64,000 nt of DNA, taken from assembly GCA_003118195.1 (NCBI GenBank), contig BEXV01000158.1:138668-202667 (forward strand), in the 5' to 3' direction. A program made the position numbers and the translations under genes. Positions 13,707 through 24,871 of the stretch are shown one piece after another. The notes beneath the pieces were generated by a model. The model ran no database searches, was not told the origin of the DNA, and was given only the letters and a program-made list of their open reading frames with translations. This DNA is from Hemicentrotus pulcherrimus. Its lineage: Eukaryota; Echinodermata; Echinoidea; Camarodonta; Strongylocentrotidae. Within the stretch, counting starts at the first letter, position 1. Each line of letters opens with the position of its first letter.

Positions 13707-15390
13707 ATTTTTTTTTATAATAAAAACACTTTTGTTTGCATTCATGTCTATAATGATTTATTCTGATAGACATTTTTATCTAGTCCGTTAAAATATTTGC
13801 TATTTCTAAATACAACATATTTATTAATATAAGTTGAAAAAATTAACTCTAAGATTACATTAAAAAACAAACTGTTTTGTTTAACTTATCAGTTTTCGTT
13901 TGTCTTCTACACGTTGGAAATGTCGTTTTGATACCTTACTAAACTTTCGGGCGGAATAATTCATTATAAATATTATAGCTTACATTTACATTGAAATGAC
14001 GGGAATCTATAAAAAAAAAACATTCCAACTAGAATCTTACGAGCTAAAAAAAATACCATAAATATGGTAGTTAAAATTCAAAATCAACACACTCACAAAA
14101 AGTCTTGAGTTCACGGTTTAAAAAAAAAAAATATGTCTCACTCTTCCCCGTCTTATTTTCCATATATTTTCTGAACAGACAGTCTCTTCTTCATGAATGC
14201 ATTTTTATGTTTGTCGTATAAAATGTAATAATATTTGAATGCCATATTTTAGAATTCTATATTTAACTGCATGTTTTGTAACTTTTCCTATCCATATTGC
14301 TTAATCGAATGAGGGTAAGGTTTCCTTGCAATGCAATTTCTCGCTGAAATTTCTAGAATGGAATTTTCTCCTTTATTAGAGCGACGATATCCAGCAGTTT
14401 TTAAGATTCTTTTAACGGAGATAGCAGCCGAAGGTTACTCAACGCTATGTGCGTTACAACAGCGTGGGGTTTGAGCCCCTTTTCTAATAAAGGTGCGTAC
14501 AGACGTATGTGTTCAAATTCGAAATATCATAATCTGATTAAAAAAATTAAATTTGATGGGGAGGGAAAAGGGGTTGGGTTTAAAATGTAAGTTTGTAATG
14601 ATATTCCCGACTCTTTGATGAGTATTATTAAAAATAATTTGTAAAAACGTAGATATTTGAATATGTACTGCATTTGTTTGTCAATGATGAATTTGTTAAA
14701 TTTACTTGTTTTTTAACAATGTGTACGGACTCGCTAAAAAGAATTGTGTTTTTGACTAAATCGGAGTTTTTTTTCCATAAATAAATAAACTACAACACAA
14801 CACAATACATCGCTTGTCTTTTTCTTCATGGAAAAAAGCAAGTATCTGCACTGGAATGAGAAGTATGACAGGGTGCAATTACATGAGGGTAAGCACCTAC
14901 CCCAAGAATGGTTTGTTCAACATGGATTGGCAGTGAGAACAGACATAATTTTCTTGTGGCGTGCATGCCTTCACGTTTGCTTGCACATAATCCACATAAA
15001 TCAGGCTTCTGAGGGATTAGTTTCTACAGAGTACAAGGATACCTTGTTTCAACCTATGTGTATTTATGTGTACCCATGTATAGCATAATCTGGAAAAGAG
15101 AGGGGGACTAGGGACACTCCTTCCTCTTCTACGCGATAAAAGACACGAGGAAACAATTTAGGAAGCCGCAGTTTCTTTAGTAAACTGCAAATTCTGATCA
15201 GACTATGATATTTTCGACATGTAATGCATACGTCTGAACGCATCCTTATTAGCTAGGGGCTTAAACCGATTGTGGCGTTTTGGGGAACGAAATGCTTACT
15301 TTGTTTTAACTGCGCATGCCCATTAGTTAGAGCATGGTATCTATCTTTTTTGTTGATTGTAATGTCAGGAATGTGGAAGAATACCATCGG
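13707..15390. other. AT-rich non-coding stretch
   Basis: Strongly AT-rich with many homopolymer runs (13708, 14011, 14121). A B-box-like GGTTTGAGCCCC near 14467 may be a SINE relic, but I could not find a matching A-box or body. An 86-codon frame at 14828-15088 is unrecognised and unsupported. Confidence 0.5.
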
Positions 15391-15780
15391 CTAGTCCAGA
15401 AGATTTAGTTTGAGTTGTCGTATTATGATATAATACTTGTTTTGATATGTCCCGTGGGCCACATCAAATGACTCAAGATTCATCTGAAAATGTTTTGTCA
15501 CTGCCATGCAACAGTATGCTGCAACTTGCCCCTGGCCAATGCTTCCCTGTTTAACAGTTGTTCCTAATATGTAAAAACTGTACTGCATTAACATTTTATA
15601 ATCCAGTTTATTGTCCATTATAGTTGTGTCTTGGTTAATCTTGATAACGAATTGTTCAGAGTATTGGTTCGAATTTGATAGTGCCGTGCTCATTGTCGGT
15701 GACTCCGATTCAGACGTCAAATAAGTACGTCTTTCAATAAGCTCCTCGTATATCTGGTGGGCGAATATCACACCCTTGAT
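15391..15780 (-). CDS. Possible terminal coding exon, unknown protein
   Basis: I do not recognise this protein. On the minus strand the sequence is open for 129 codons, beginning IKGVIFAHQIYEELIERR and ending in a TAG stop at 15391-15393. It is not low-complexity: it has an acidic/serine segment (ESESPTMST) and a Gly/Gln/Ala segment (SIGQGQVAAYCC) about 85-100 residues in. Just upstream the strand reads a pyrimidine-rich tract ending in TTCTAG, which would serve as a 3' splice acceptor. In the same frame that TAG is a stop, so the 70-codon open stretch beyond it (15993-15781) could join only by splicing, if at all. There is no nearby polyadenylation signal and no homology I can name. It could be the last exon of a minus-strand gene, a relic of a mobile element, or a chance open frame. 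Confidence 0.25.
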   Translation of the reverse strand: MKGVIFAHQIYEELIERRTYLTSESESPTMSTALSNSNQYSEQFVIKINQDTTIMDNKLDYKMLMQYSFYILGTTVKQGSIGQGQVAAYCCMAVTKHFQMNLESFDVAHGTYQNKYYIIIRQLKLNLLD

Positions 15781-16525
15781 CTAGAACACACGACGATAGA
15801 GGAAAACTCGTATGTCAGGGGAGTATTGAGGGTGGTAGAGGAACAAAGTGGTAGTGAATATCTCTAGTAAACACTTCCAAGGGAAATGTGAATCCTGAGA
15901 ATCTGAGTAATGTGAAGATGAAGAAAGAGGGACAGTCATCCACCACGCTGTTTCACTCCTAGACCCAGCAAGACACATTGCTATCCATTGCATTAGCCTG
16001 CGTCACTCGGGCATTCCGAGTGCGGGACGGTCACAGGGTGCTAGCGGGGAACCCCTGCCGGGTATTTCAATCAGAGCCCGTTCGATCATGCTTCTTAATA
16101 GCCTTGCCTTCAGCCGGGACACGACGTGGCCCCGTGAAATGACCTTAAGCGAGAATTGCAAATGGAGAGCCTCGGGGGACTAGGTGAAGAGATGAAGGTA
16201 AAAGTGACATGTTCGGGAACGGGAACTAAAATTAACAAAAGCAAACAAAAGAGATTGGCCAGCAAACGTTGAATGAACTGGGATGTATATCAATGAATAC
16301 TGAGAGTAAATGTCATACAACGAATATAATGAGAAAGTGACTCTACTTCGTGATATTTGATTGTTTGATATAATATTGAAGACCCTATCCAATGAAAATA
16401 CAATTTATAAAAATGGAAAACTGAATGAATGTAGAATACAAATATAAAGGAATAACAAGTATTTACCCTTTCATTATTGCACAAAAGCAAATTATAAACT
16501 TATTTTCCGCACCCGTCCAGATTAC
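15781..16525. other. Unassigned stretch with a GC-richer segment
   Basis: About 16000-16170 is noticeably richer in G+C and CpG than its surroundings, with blocks such as 'gcgggacggtcacagggtgctagcgggg' (split, from 16021). I could not match it to a gene, rRNA or known repeat, and both strands contain stops. The remainder is AT-rich and featureless. Confidence 0.4.
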
Positions 16526-16551
16526 GGGTCAACAGGGGTCAACAGGGGTCA
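16526..16551 (+). promoter_or_regulatory. Triple DR4 nuclear-receptor-like half-sites
   Basis: GGGTCA occurs three times at 16526, 16536 and 16546, each separated by the identical spacer ACAG. Direct repeats of (A/G)GGTCA with 4-bp spacing (DR4) are the classic binding arrangement for RXR heterodimers such as thyroid- or LXR-type receptors. Whether it is bound is inference; a short tandem duplication of a 10-mer would look the same. Confidence 0.35.
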
Positions 16552-16562
16552 ATTTTGCTGAA

Positions 16563-16608
16563 GTTACAATGACGTTGTAACATCTGGACCTCACCTATAT
16601 AGTTGAGG
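16563..16608. promoter_or_regulatory. Palindrome plus TATATA motif
   Basis: A perfect 7-bp-arm palindrome, GTTACAA-tgacg-TTGTAAC, spans 16563-16581. It is followed by TATATA at 16596-16601, itself enclosed by CCTCA (16589-16593) and TGAGG (16604-16608). Together with the adjacent GGGTCA repeats this could be a compact enhancer or promoter. No coding exon starts nearby, so function is unsupported. Confidence 0.3.
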
Positions 16609-17810
16609 CGATGAGCCGTGCTTCATTAATGCAAAGTCATTGTGAATATGCGTACTTTACATAAGATGCTGTCATCCAAGCTGATAGCAAGTTTTTAGGT
16701 CACTAAAATTGAATATAATTTATATTATTATAATCAATGGCTTAAAAGCTTTCCGTTGATATATAATTCATCCATTTCATTTTTCAGTTTGGATATAGTC
16801 TATAACAATTACAAAACAACCAGTACAAGGAAAGGCGTATGAATGTATCGATTTTTAAATCACCTGTCGTAAACCGTCTCGAAGTAAGACCACTTTTCCT
16901 TTAATAGTGCGCCAGTATTCATTTTGACATAATGAATATGAACGCCATTCAAAAAAGCAACACAATTGTTTACATTCACATACAAAAGAATGGCTCCAAA
17001 TACATGAAATGTGGCAACCCAATAAAGCGTGTTCTGATACAAACCATCATTTCACGAGTGAAAAATTTGCTTCATAAAAAGCGGCCATCTGTTTCTGAGA
17101 AATAGAGAATACTATTTGATTTGTTCGAGGGAATGTATGCAATCCATTATTCCACCAGGAAAAATTCCGTGTAAAAATGAAGAAAACATAGATATATTCT
17201 ATAGAAATTGCAACTAAAAGGTATTTTGAGAAAATTTAGTGAGAGAGGAGAGAGAGATGGAGAGACATAATATGCATAAGTTGTTACTGCGTGACTTATC
17301 AACTTCTTTACCATGTCATTTTACCACACTGAACCCGTCATTTAAAAGCAAAGGAAAGAATGCATGTCCTTGTATTCAGTACTTGGTAGAAGAGAGAATT
17401 AAATTGTAGCATTCATGTGAAGAAGAAAACATTGTAATTGTTGCACTTGTGTGAATGGGTCGTTAAAACTTAACTTGGACACGACATAAGGCATTGCCAT
17501 CATCCACGATGATCAGTTAAATAATGCGAAATTAGCTTCATATCCTGAGCTCTATCGACCCGTAATTCTCGATACAGTAAGCAAACAAATGAACCGTTTG
17601 TAGCTTTAATAAATCAAAGAAAATTTTGCCGTCTGATAGGAAATTAGTCGACTGGGCATAAAAGAAGTAATTCCATTGGGAAATCATACGTTTTCGCTCT
17701 CTCCCTATCTGTCGTTCTGTTACTTCTCGCCACAACCATTTTTTTTTTGGTCCTCTACCCCCACCCCCCAAGTTTTCTGATGATCAGTACATCCTCTCTT
17801 GACCTGTTCC
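16609..17810. other. Non-coding stretch
   Basis: AT-rich, without supported exons. Short minus-strand frames (16860-17042, 17538-17771) have no signals supporting them. Confidence 0.5.
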
Positions 17811-17814
17811 CGTC

Positions 17815-18110
17815 ATCTCTCTCTCTCTCTCTCTCTCTCCTTCTCTCTCTGTAGCACTCTTTTTCTTTGTTTCTTATAAATATTACGTATACCTGTCCAG
17901 CCCGTGTCACTCCTCCTTCTCTCGCTGTATCTCTCTCTCTCTCTCTTTGTCTCTGTCTGTCTATATAATTATTTCTGTCTGTCTCTGTCTCTTTTTGTCT
18001 CTGTCTGTCTGTCTGTCTCTTTCTCTCTCTCTCTCTCTCTCTGTCTGTATACGCCCTCTCTATCTGTTTGTCTCTGCCTCTCTTTGACCGTGTCCCTCTC
18101 TCTGTCTGAT
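17815..18110. repeat. Long compound (CT)n/(CTGT)n tract
   Basis: About 300 bases dominated by CT, with CTGTCTGT and TTTGTCTCTG variants. Both strands remain open, giving an Arg/Glu-rich 165-codon minus frame (17755-18252) and a Ser/Leu-rich 71-codon plus frame. Both are artefacts of the repeat. Confidence 0.95.
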
Positions 18111-19642
18111 TATGCATAAATGTAATATCTTTGTAGTCAAAGAGCAAAGTAACCCTTGTTCTCTTTAAAATACATAACGTGTTTTCCAGCCTAAACGTAA
18201 TTCCAAATTGACGCAGAGTGTTGAAGTAGCAAAACATGTCACTACTGATCACCTCTCCTGCAATTAGTCGTATATATCTATTTTACCCTGATTCCTCGTC
18301 GTCCGCAAGAAACGAAAATGCCTTTTATTCCATTTAGCTGTTATTTCTCTGGTAATGTTAAGTTGGATTTTAAAAAAGAATGCTGGATTTGACTATGGCT
18401 GGACAAGATGACTTTTATCAGTCGAGAAAATTTATAAGATATCATTCTGAGTTATAATATATTTATCATTTATATATTTTTGGTGTAATGGCGAGAATGG
18501 TAAATTGTATTTATAGTTAGCGGATCTTTCTCCTTTGAGCTTGATGTTTGAGTAAAGACACATTGTGGCAGGTTGGAGAGTGGGTTTGTGACACGATAAT
18601 ACATAAAGGACCACTCAATACGATCTACCTCTAACCACGAAGGTTCAAACTTCCGATTTCAATCGAGGACAACACGTCCGTTTCCTGAGCTTGTTTGAAG
18701 AAGAAATCAGACAAGACATGCCAGAGCACGACCGTTTTAATGGCCTTAGCCACTCCACGTTTCCCTGGCAAGTGTTACAAAGCAATAAAGAAACACGTTA
18801 AACATGTAAAAGAGTTAAGAGAATGTAAGAGTTAAGGTGTGGTGTTGGTCGCCCCCACTCTTGGTCATCGTTGAAAGGAGTGACAAAGGAGGCGTTCTGT
18901 GTCTAACGAGCTGGAATTGACAACTCTTTCTGGAGAGGGGAAACTCTTCATGCTCTTGAGAGGCTCTTGGCTCGAGTTTGTTAATAAATATTCATGTCAG
19001 ACACTGCTCTTCAAGTTGCCTCTTCAATTACTCGCCCAGGCAATTCTCTCTCTCAAGCACCTCCACGCCAATGATAGGTCTATCAGCAGCCTCCCATCCG
19101 TATCATCGTACAAGCAAAGAAAGAACAACAACAACAAAACAATTTTACAACTTGTTTCTGAATTCCCTTCTCTCCTGTACAAGTGCCAAACAACAAGCAG
19201 GAAACTGTAACGGTTGATTGTGTACAGAGCTGAAAACAATCCAAACAAACTCGGTTCATTGCCCTACTTCTCTGATAGGACTCGACCAAATTTTGATCAA
19301 CGCTAAACACACAACCCTGCTGCTACATGATGTATAGAGAGTACTACCACTTCAACCTTGTGGCGGCTTGGCCGTGTGCTAAACAAGTTATTCATTACAA
19401 TCTACTACAACCGCTACACTACCAAAGATTTTACTTAATTCCTATACCCGAAATACTACCCTATATTATGACAAAAAGAGTATCAAACTTCATTTTCGGT
19501 GAGATTGAAACACAGAATTATTATTATTGATATACTGATTTTTCTGATTAATATGATTTTCCGAGAAAAATCACTAACATATTGGCTAATGCGGGTCTCT
19601 AACTTCCCTACTCATAGTCATAAATCTATATTATGTAAGAAT
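18111..19642. other. Non-coding stretch
   Basis: Around 18899-19310 several frames on both strands are open for 67-103 codons. This is a stop-poor segment, but none shows a splice pair or a recognisable motif. It is a weak place to look for an exon. Confidence 0.45.
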
Positions 19643-19766
19643 TTGCTTATCATGAAAGCCGTTCTTAAATGTTTTTATCCTTACTTTCTTTCAGAAAACC
19701 TTTGACAAAGGTTTTCTGAAAGAAAGTAAGGATAAAACATTTATGAACGGCTTTCATGATAAGCAA
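19643..19766. repeat. 62-bp near-perfect foldback hairpin
   Basis: The arm 19643-19704 is the reverse complement of 19706-19766 around a single central base at 19705. I count one substitution (gttCttaaatg against gttCataaatg when aligned) and one single-base indel in a T-run (5 against 4). The transcript of either strand would fold into a duplex of about 61 bp with essentially no loop. No clear target duplication flanks it. Options are a very young foldback element, a hairpin siRNA source, or a sequencing/assembly foldback artefact. Confidence 0.9.
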
Positions 19767-22700
19767 TGTATGGGTTTTTTTTAGAACTTGTTAAAATTTG
19801 TGAAGAAAAAAAGTCAGTTTACTTTTGTTTTTGACACCTCTAAACCACTGACTAATTTGATGGATGTTGTGCTAATGTGATATTTGATATGATCATACAA
19901 GGGAATTCTGATACTAAAGCATATACGGTTGAATTTGATCTAATAACTTTTCATGCTAATCTTGTCACTTCTCACACACCACAAGGTATCTTAAACCCCC
20001 GAATACCCATAGGACTCTGATTAATTTCGAGTGATAATAGCTTTTTTAAACACCTGTCGCATACAATACCACCCAGGGATGTCAAAGCATTTGTTTTAAT
20101 TCTGAAATTTTGAATGCTTATGATTAAAGAATTTTAAAAACTTTTGTTTTTTCATTGTGCTTAAAAAGAAATGCCCCACTCGATTTCACTGATGAACCAC
20201 GGGAATATAAAAGTAAAACTTTACACCGACCATTCTGATTATTTTTTCGTCAAAATGACGACAGCTTGGGAAATAAATTTGCCCATTCGTCTATAAACCA
20301 TGATAAAACTAAACAAAGGAAGCAAGATTAAAATTTAGCAATTTCTCAATGCATAATCTAGAGAAGATATGAACATATTAAACTATCGTATGAAATGAAT
20401 CACTTGAGAGATAGATAACATTAAAACTTGTATTTCTATTTCCATTATTCATTTATTTTTAAATCAAGATTTTAAAGTTTCGCCCCACCCTCCCAGGACA
20501 TGGACAAATGAATCCTTAGAATGAGTAATGGGTCGTTAACCGGGCTGTAAACGATTCACGAGATAGGGCATTTCGGTCTCGTTTACCTCCTGTCCTTTAA
20601 TCGTTCAGGGGTTTTGAAAAACTTTGTCATCTTCAAAGACATATCAAAGAATGCAATATTATGTCAAGTCTTGTTTATGTGGTCATTGGTATTGTTTTTG
20701 AAGTCTCTACGTAATATTTTTTCCAAGACTGTTGTTTTGTGCTTCTTTTTTTTTTAGACAAAGACTTCTTTACACAAATAAATATATGTCATAGAGATCG
20801 AAACACAAATTCCATGATTTCAAGACACAGTTTCTTATATGACTATCGTTTGGACAAGGAAATGGGTTGACAAGGCTTTGGGTCTTTTGCAATGTTACAC
20901 CGTTTGGAGAGATAAGGAAAATCGTGTGCATGTATACACCTAGTTAATTGATGATTGCATCACTTTAATCGTAAACTCACTGAAGCTTCTTATCCTGGTC
21001 ACGTTAGCCACCAAAGACAATAACAAAAGGTTTACGAGTAAAGAGCGAACACTGTACTTCCATTTGCTTTCAATTCAAAGATATGTCCTCAGGATTTAAA
21101 ATGGAAGGGTTTGGGTATTATTTGGTTTATCGCCTCTCGGGCCTATTACCACTTCACTTTGCACCTAAATGATATGGAAATCTGAAAATGCGCTTATATC
21201 GGCAGGTTAATACGTCAGCTTTAAAGCACACCGACATCTATCTCTTCGTCTCTCTTTCTTTCTCTCTATTATCTTTCTTTCTTTCTATATTTCCATCCAT
21301 ATTGTATTCCTCTTCTCTCATTTCAATTTGTTTTTTATGAATTGAGTTATATTATTGGCCAGTCTTCCCTCTACGGGGAACCGTGTGTTTAGCCATCCAG
21401 ACCTGAATTCTATACTCACACAACGAATATCAATACCTAACAAGTACATGATAACATTCATGATTATACTGTCCATGTACAGATTTCCTTCTACAGCATC
21501 ATTCCATCTCTGTCATCCCTTTCTCCAGCTCGATCGTTCTTCTTCCCCTCTGCCCCTATCTGTTTTGCTCTCTTCTTCCCAGGCCGATTAAGCAAGGGAT
21601 GGCTCTTTGCTAAAACAGGATTACGCAATTTTCAAGCAGGCCATATAGCAAGTAACCCATATCTCAGACTCACCCGCTAAATTGGATTTTGAATGAGATG
21701 TTTTTGACGTCAAAGAAAATTCCATTTTCGATTCAGCTGGGTAGAGAGAAGAAAAAGAGAGAGGGAGGATGAGAGTAAGGGGCATTCGCTAAAGGGATCT
21801 CTCTGCCTGAATATTTTTTATGCTTCATCATTTTGAAGCAATTCCACCTTCTCAAGGCAATAGGGTCACCTCAGGGGAACTTACTGACATGGGGGTTATT
21901 GAAGCCCGCGGTTAAGACCGCTCATTCTTCATAACAAAAAACTAATCATCTGCAAGATTTTGAAGATATTCTCTTCAATGATACCCATACCATACGATGG
22001 ACAATACTGCTATTTTCGATGTAGCTGGTAATGTATCTCATCTTAGTCCAAAGGAGAATCATATGTCGCCTCCAATCCACTTGTCCAGTACCATCATAGT
22101 CTGAAGGGTGATACTCGCATGACGTCATTCGTGCGCCTTAGGTTAGGCTATGTGTAATTAACTGACCTACTACTCAAGTTGAGCACAGGATTAACCAAAG
22201 GTGTGGCTGTCTGAGCAATCTAAGGAAAGGCATACGCGTCTATAGAAACATTGTGTGAAGGTAATACATATCCAACATGCGAGAATGATGCCTTGGGCTA
22301 GAAAATACGTTAAATCAAAAATCTAGGGAATCATGAGTGTGTCATGTTTGTACAACACTGTAAGATTAGGTTATTTTCAGAATCGCGTCGGATTTAGCTT
22401 GTAACTAGATATAACTAAAGTGTAATGGTTCTATAGGGTAGAGCCTGGTATAAATTAATCAGAAACTACGGGTGAACTGTCTATGAATGGTAAAATCACT
22501 TGCCTGTTGTAGTGAAGTGGTATTAGCTATCCAAAAGTGATGTCAATCCGACTCACATCTGAAATCGGCCGACAATCGATTGGGGCGAATCAATACAAGT
22601 GGACCCATGTTAGGGGAACCGTTTCTCCTCCTCCCCCATTTAATTGATTTTCAAGTCGATTTAATAAAGTCAACGTATTGTATAACAGCGTCAATACGCG

Positions 22701-23115
22701 ACACATTAGCCTCGCCGTGGATCATTTTACGTTCGGGGAATAACTGAACCAAATCCTAGGCAAAGTCATGATAGAGAAACTGCGTTGCCAATCAAGTAGA
22801 CCCCTTCTCCCTTTACTCTTACCGACGTTAATTAAAACAATGCAAATTGGGAAATCGGCCTTTAAATTAAATACTCAGAAGAGAAGTTAATTCAGGTTAG
22901 AATCCCTCTACGGACAAGCAGGATATCGTTGAAAATCACACGTATCACGATCAGTAGACGGTGAACAGGTCCAGTCATTGAGGGAATATAACTAGGAGGA
23001 TTTAATGAGAGCGAGTAAAGAGACTAAGAAAAACAACAAAAAAAAAATGGGTCGCATTATTTTCTTCTTCTTTTACTCTGCCCCCTCTCCATTTCTTTCT
23101 ACCGTCCACACCCTG
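19767..23115. other. Non-coding stretch
   Basis: About 3.3 kb with no supported gene. It includes a CT/TTTC-rich tract near 21241-21290 and perfect CRE octamers at 21705-21712 and 22120-22127. Open frames of at most 78 codons are unsupported. Confidence 0.5.
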
Positions 23116-23150
23116 CCCTTCTCTCTCTCTCTCTCTCTCTCCCTTCTTTT
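23116..23150. repeat. (CT)n microsatellite
   Basis: Uninterrupted CT run between C-rich flanks. Frames on either strand here are Ser/Leu-rich or Arg/Glu-rich artefacts. Confidence 0.9.
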
Positions 23151-23925
23151 TCACTCTTGTTTTTCGTATTATTTTTGTTTCGATATCTCTGTACCTTTTC
23201 CTCTGATTACATTGTGGAATGTGGGTTTGGCTACGAATTAACTCTTTCACATTTCGTTTTGTAGACATCTTCAAATATTTTATCTGACGTCATGGTACCC
23301 GGGGATAATTTACATAGATCTGAAATCATGGAAATAAGATGTAGCTAAAGTCATGCGGAATGAAGAAAATACAAGACAAGATTAGCATGATTAGAAACAC
23401 GCTACACCCCCATTCAACAATAAACTGCGATGGAATGAATAAATGTTTACCAAACAGTTGTGTAAATGGTATAATTGGTATTTTTAAATCTCGAGCAGAC
23501 TCCGATTGAGTCATTCACACGCACCCTCTCCTTCTCATTCTCTCTCATTCTCTAAACATACACAGTATATCTTACACTCATTTGATTTTAGAAGAAAGAA
23601 AAACTCAAATAATTGAACAAGAAGAAGAAGAATATTGGACTTAGTTGAATGAATAAGCTGGTACGGACGTCATAACTCATCACATGTGACGAGCAGTGCA
23701 ATCTTAATTTCTTTAATTGGCGCCGATAAGTGGTTATGACGGTGAGATAATATACACTTCACGGGAGATTTCTTTTTGTTTGCCGCAGGAAGAGTGAGTG
23801 ATACAATGGCTACACGGCTTTGATCGTTTGAAGTGCATGATAAATGTTTGCACTCAACGCCAATAGATCATCTGATTATATGAAACAAATGACAATATTG
23901 TGGACATGATAGTAATAGAAATGGA
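23151..23925. other. Non-coding stretch
   Basis: No gene seen. A perfect CRE octamer lies at 23285-23292 and a short GAA run near 23620-23632. Confidence 0.5.
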
Positions 23926-24251
23926 AGTAGCAGTAGTAGTGGTGGTGGTGGTGGTGGTGGCGGTGGTAGTGGTGGTGGTAGTAATAGTAGTAGTATAAGT
24001 AGTAGTAGTAGAAGTAGTAGTAGTTGTCGTTACTGTTGTACCAGAAGTGGGGGTAGTAGTAGTAGTGGTAGTACAAGTAGTAGTAATAGTAGTATGAGTA
24101 GTACTAGTAGTAGTTGGGTTGTTGTTGTACTTGTAGTAGTAAAGAAGTACAAGTAGTTGTGCTACAACTATACTACTACCACTTACCACTAGTAGTAGTA
24201 AGAATGATATAGTAGTAGAAGTAGTAGTATCAGCAGCATCAGAAGTAAAGT

Positions 24252-24296
<45 letters not shown>

Positions 24297-24365
24297 AAGT
24301 AGTAGTAATAGTAGTAGAAGAAGTAGTAGTAGTAAAGGTAGTAGCAGTAGTTGTAGTTGTATTAA
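23926..24365. repeat. Large (TAG)n trinucleotide array
   Basis: About 430 bases of TAG/GTA/GTG trinucleotides with variants (GTT, GAA, GCA). The plus strand is G-rich and purine-biased. On the minus strand it reads as a threonine-rich 199-codon frame, an artefact of the repeat. The array continues briefly after an inserted MITE (24482-24502). Confidence 0.95.
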
Positions 24366-24367
24366 TA

Positions 24368-24479
24368 GGGACTTTTAGATTTGCGTGGACTGATACGTGT
24401 GACGTCCATTCAAAGCAGTGCATTAAAAGGATGTCGACCGTAGCAATCCCCATTGTCTTCGTGCGAATCTAAAAGTCCC
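24368..24479. mobile_element. Short TA-flanked MITE inside the (TAG)n array
   Basis: The left end GGGACTTTTAGATTTGC starts at 24368 and pairs with the right end, whose reverse complement is GGGACTTTTAGATTCGC, giving TIRs of 17 bases with one mismatch. Both ends abut TA (24366-24367 and 24480-24481), and TAG-repeat sequence lies on both sides, so the element clearly inserted into the array. Deeper inside, weaker inverted similarity continues (near 24391-24409 against 24431-24447). TA duplication and short TIRs fit a Tc1/mariner-type non-autonomous element. No coding capacity in 112 bp. Confidence 0.85.
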
Positions 24480-24640
24480 TAGTAGTACAAGTAGTAGTAA
24501 TATTTATATCTTCATTAGTGCAGTGGCAGGAAGTGGCTAATACAGTATTACTCGTTACAATATTTAAAGCCATGTATAACTTAACGAGCAATCCATCCAT
24601 TTCAATTTAAGTTCATTTGTGTCTCCTTACTGCCTTCACC

Positions 24641-24871
24641 CTATGGGATGGTGACACGACATTTGCTCCTGCGACAATTGCTCCGGGCTTTATTTCGTCT
24701 AAGATGTAGGGTTAGGGTTAGGGTTTCAATAGGGTTTTATGTTAGGTTTAGGGTTAGGTTTAGGGTAGGATATAGTGTTGAATCCAGGGTTGAAGTTAGC
24801 CATTCGATTAGTGTATGAAATATACAGCGGAGCAATTGTCGCCGGAGCAAATGTCATGGAATCTATGGGAT
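24641..24871. mobile_element. MITE with 9-bp target duplication and telomere-like core
   Basis: CTATGGGAT occurs at 24641-24649 and again at 24863-24871, a 9-bp direct repeat framing the element (24650-24862). The ends are inverted repeats: the left has GACATTTGCTCC-t-GCGACAATTGCTCCG and the right end's reverse complement has the same string with one difference, offset a few bases from the duplication. The middle (24706-24772) contains clustered TTAGGG and TTTAGGG motifs resembling telomeric repeats. An 8-9 bp duplication suggests hAT-, Mutator- or P-like transposition; the superfamily is not resolved. No transposase frame. Confidence 0.85.
24706..24772 (+). repeat. Interstitial TTAGGG-like repeats
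   Basis: About seven GTTAGGGTT / GTTTAGGG units, imperfectly tandem, with 'tcaatagggttttatg' interrupting. TTAGGG is the telomere repeat of most metazoans. Here the units sit entirely inside a TIR element, so they are part of the transposon and not evidence of a chromosome end. Confidence 0.8.

Noticed and set aside
17755..18252. 165-codon Arg/Glu-rich minus-strand frame
   Set aside because: Produced by the CT repeat, open in several frames, no other coding signal.
23854..24453. 199-codon threonine-rich minus-strand frame
   Set aside because: It is the complement of the (TAG)n array plus part of the inserted MITE; low complexity only.
24706..24772. Chromosome end or true interstitial telomere
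   Set aside because: The units are few, imperfect and enclosed by TIRs and a target duplication.
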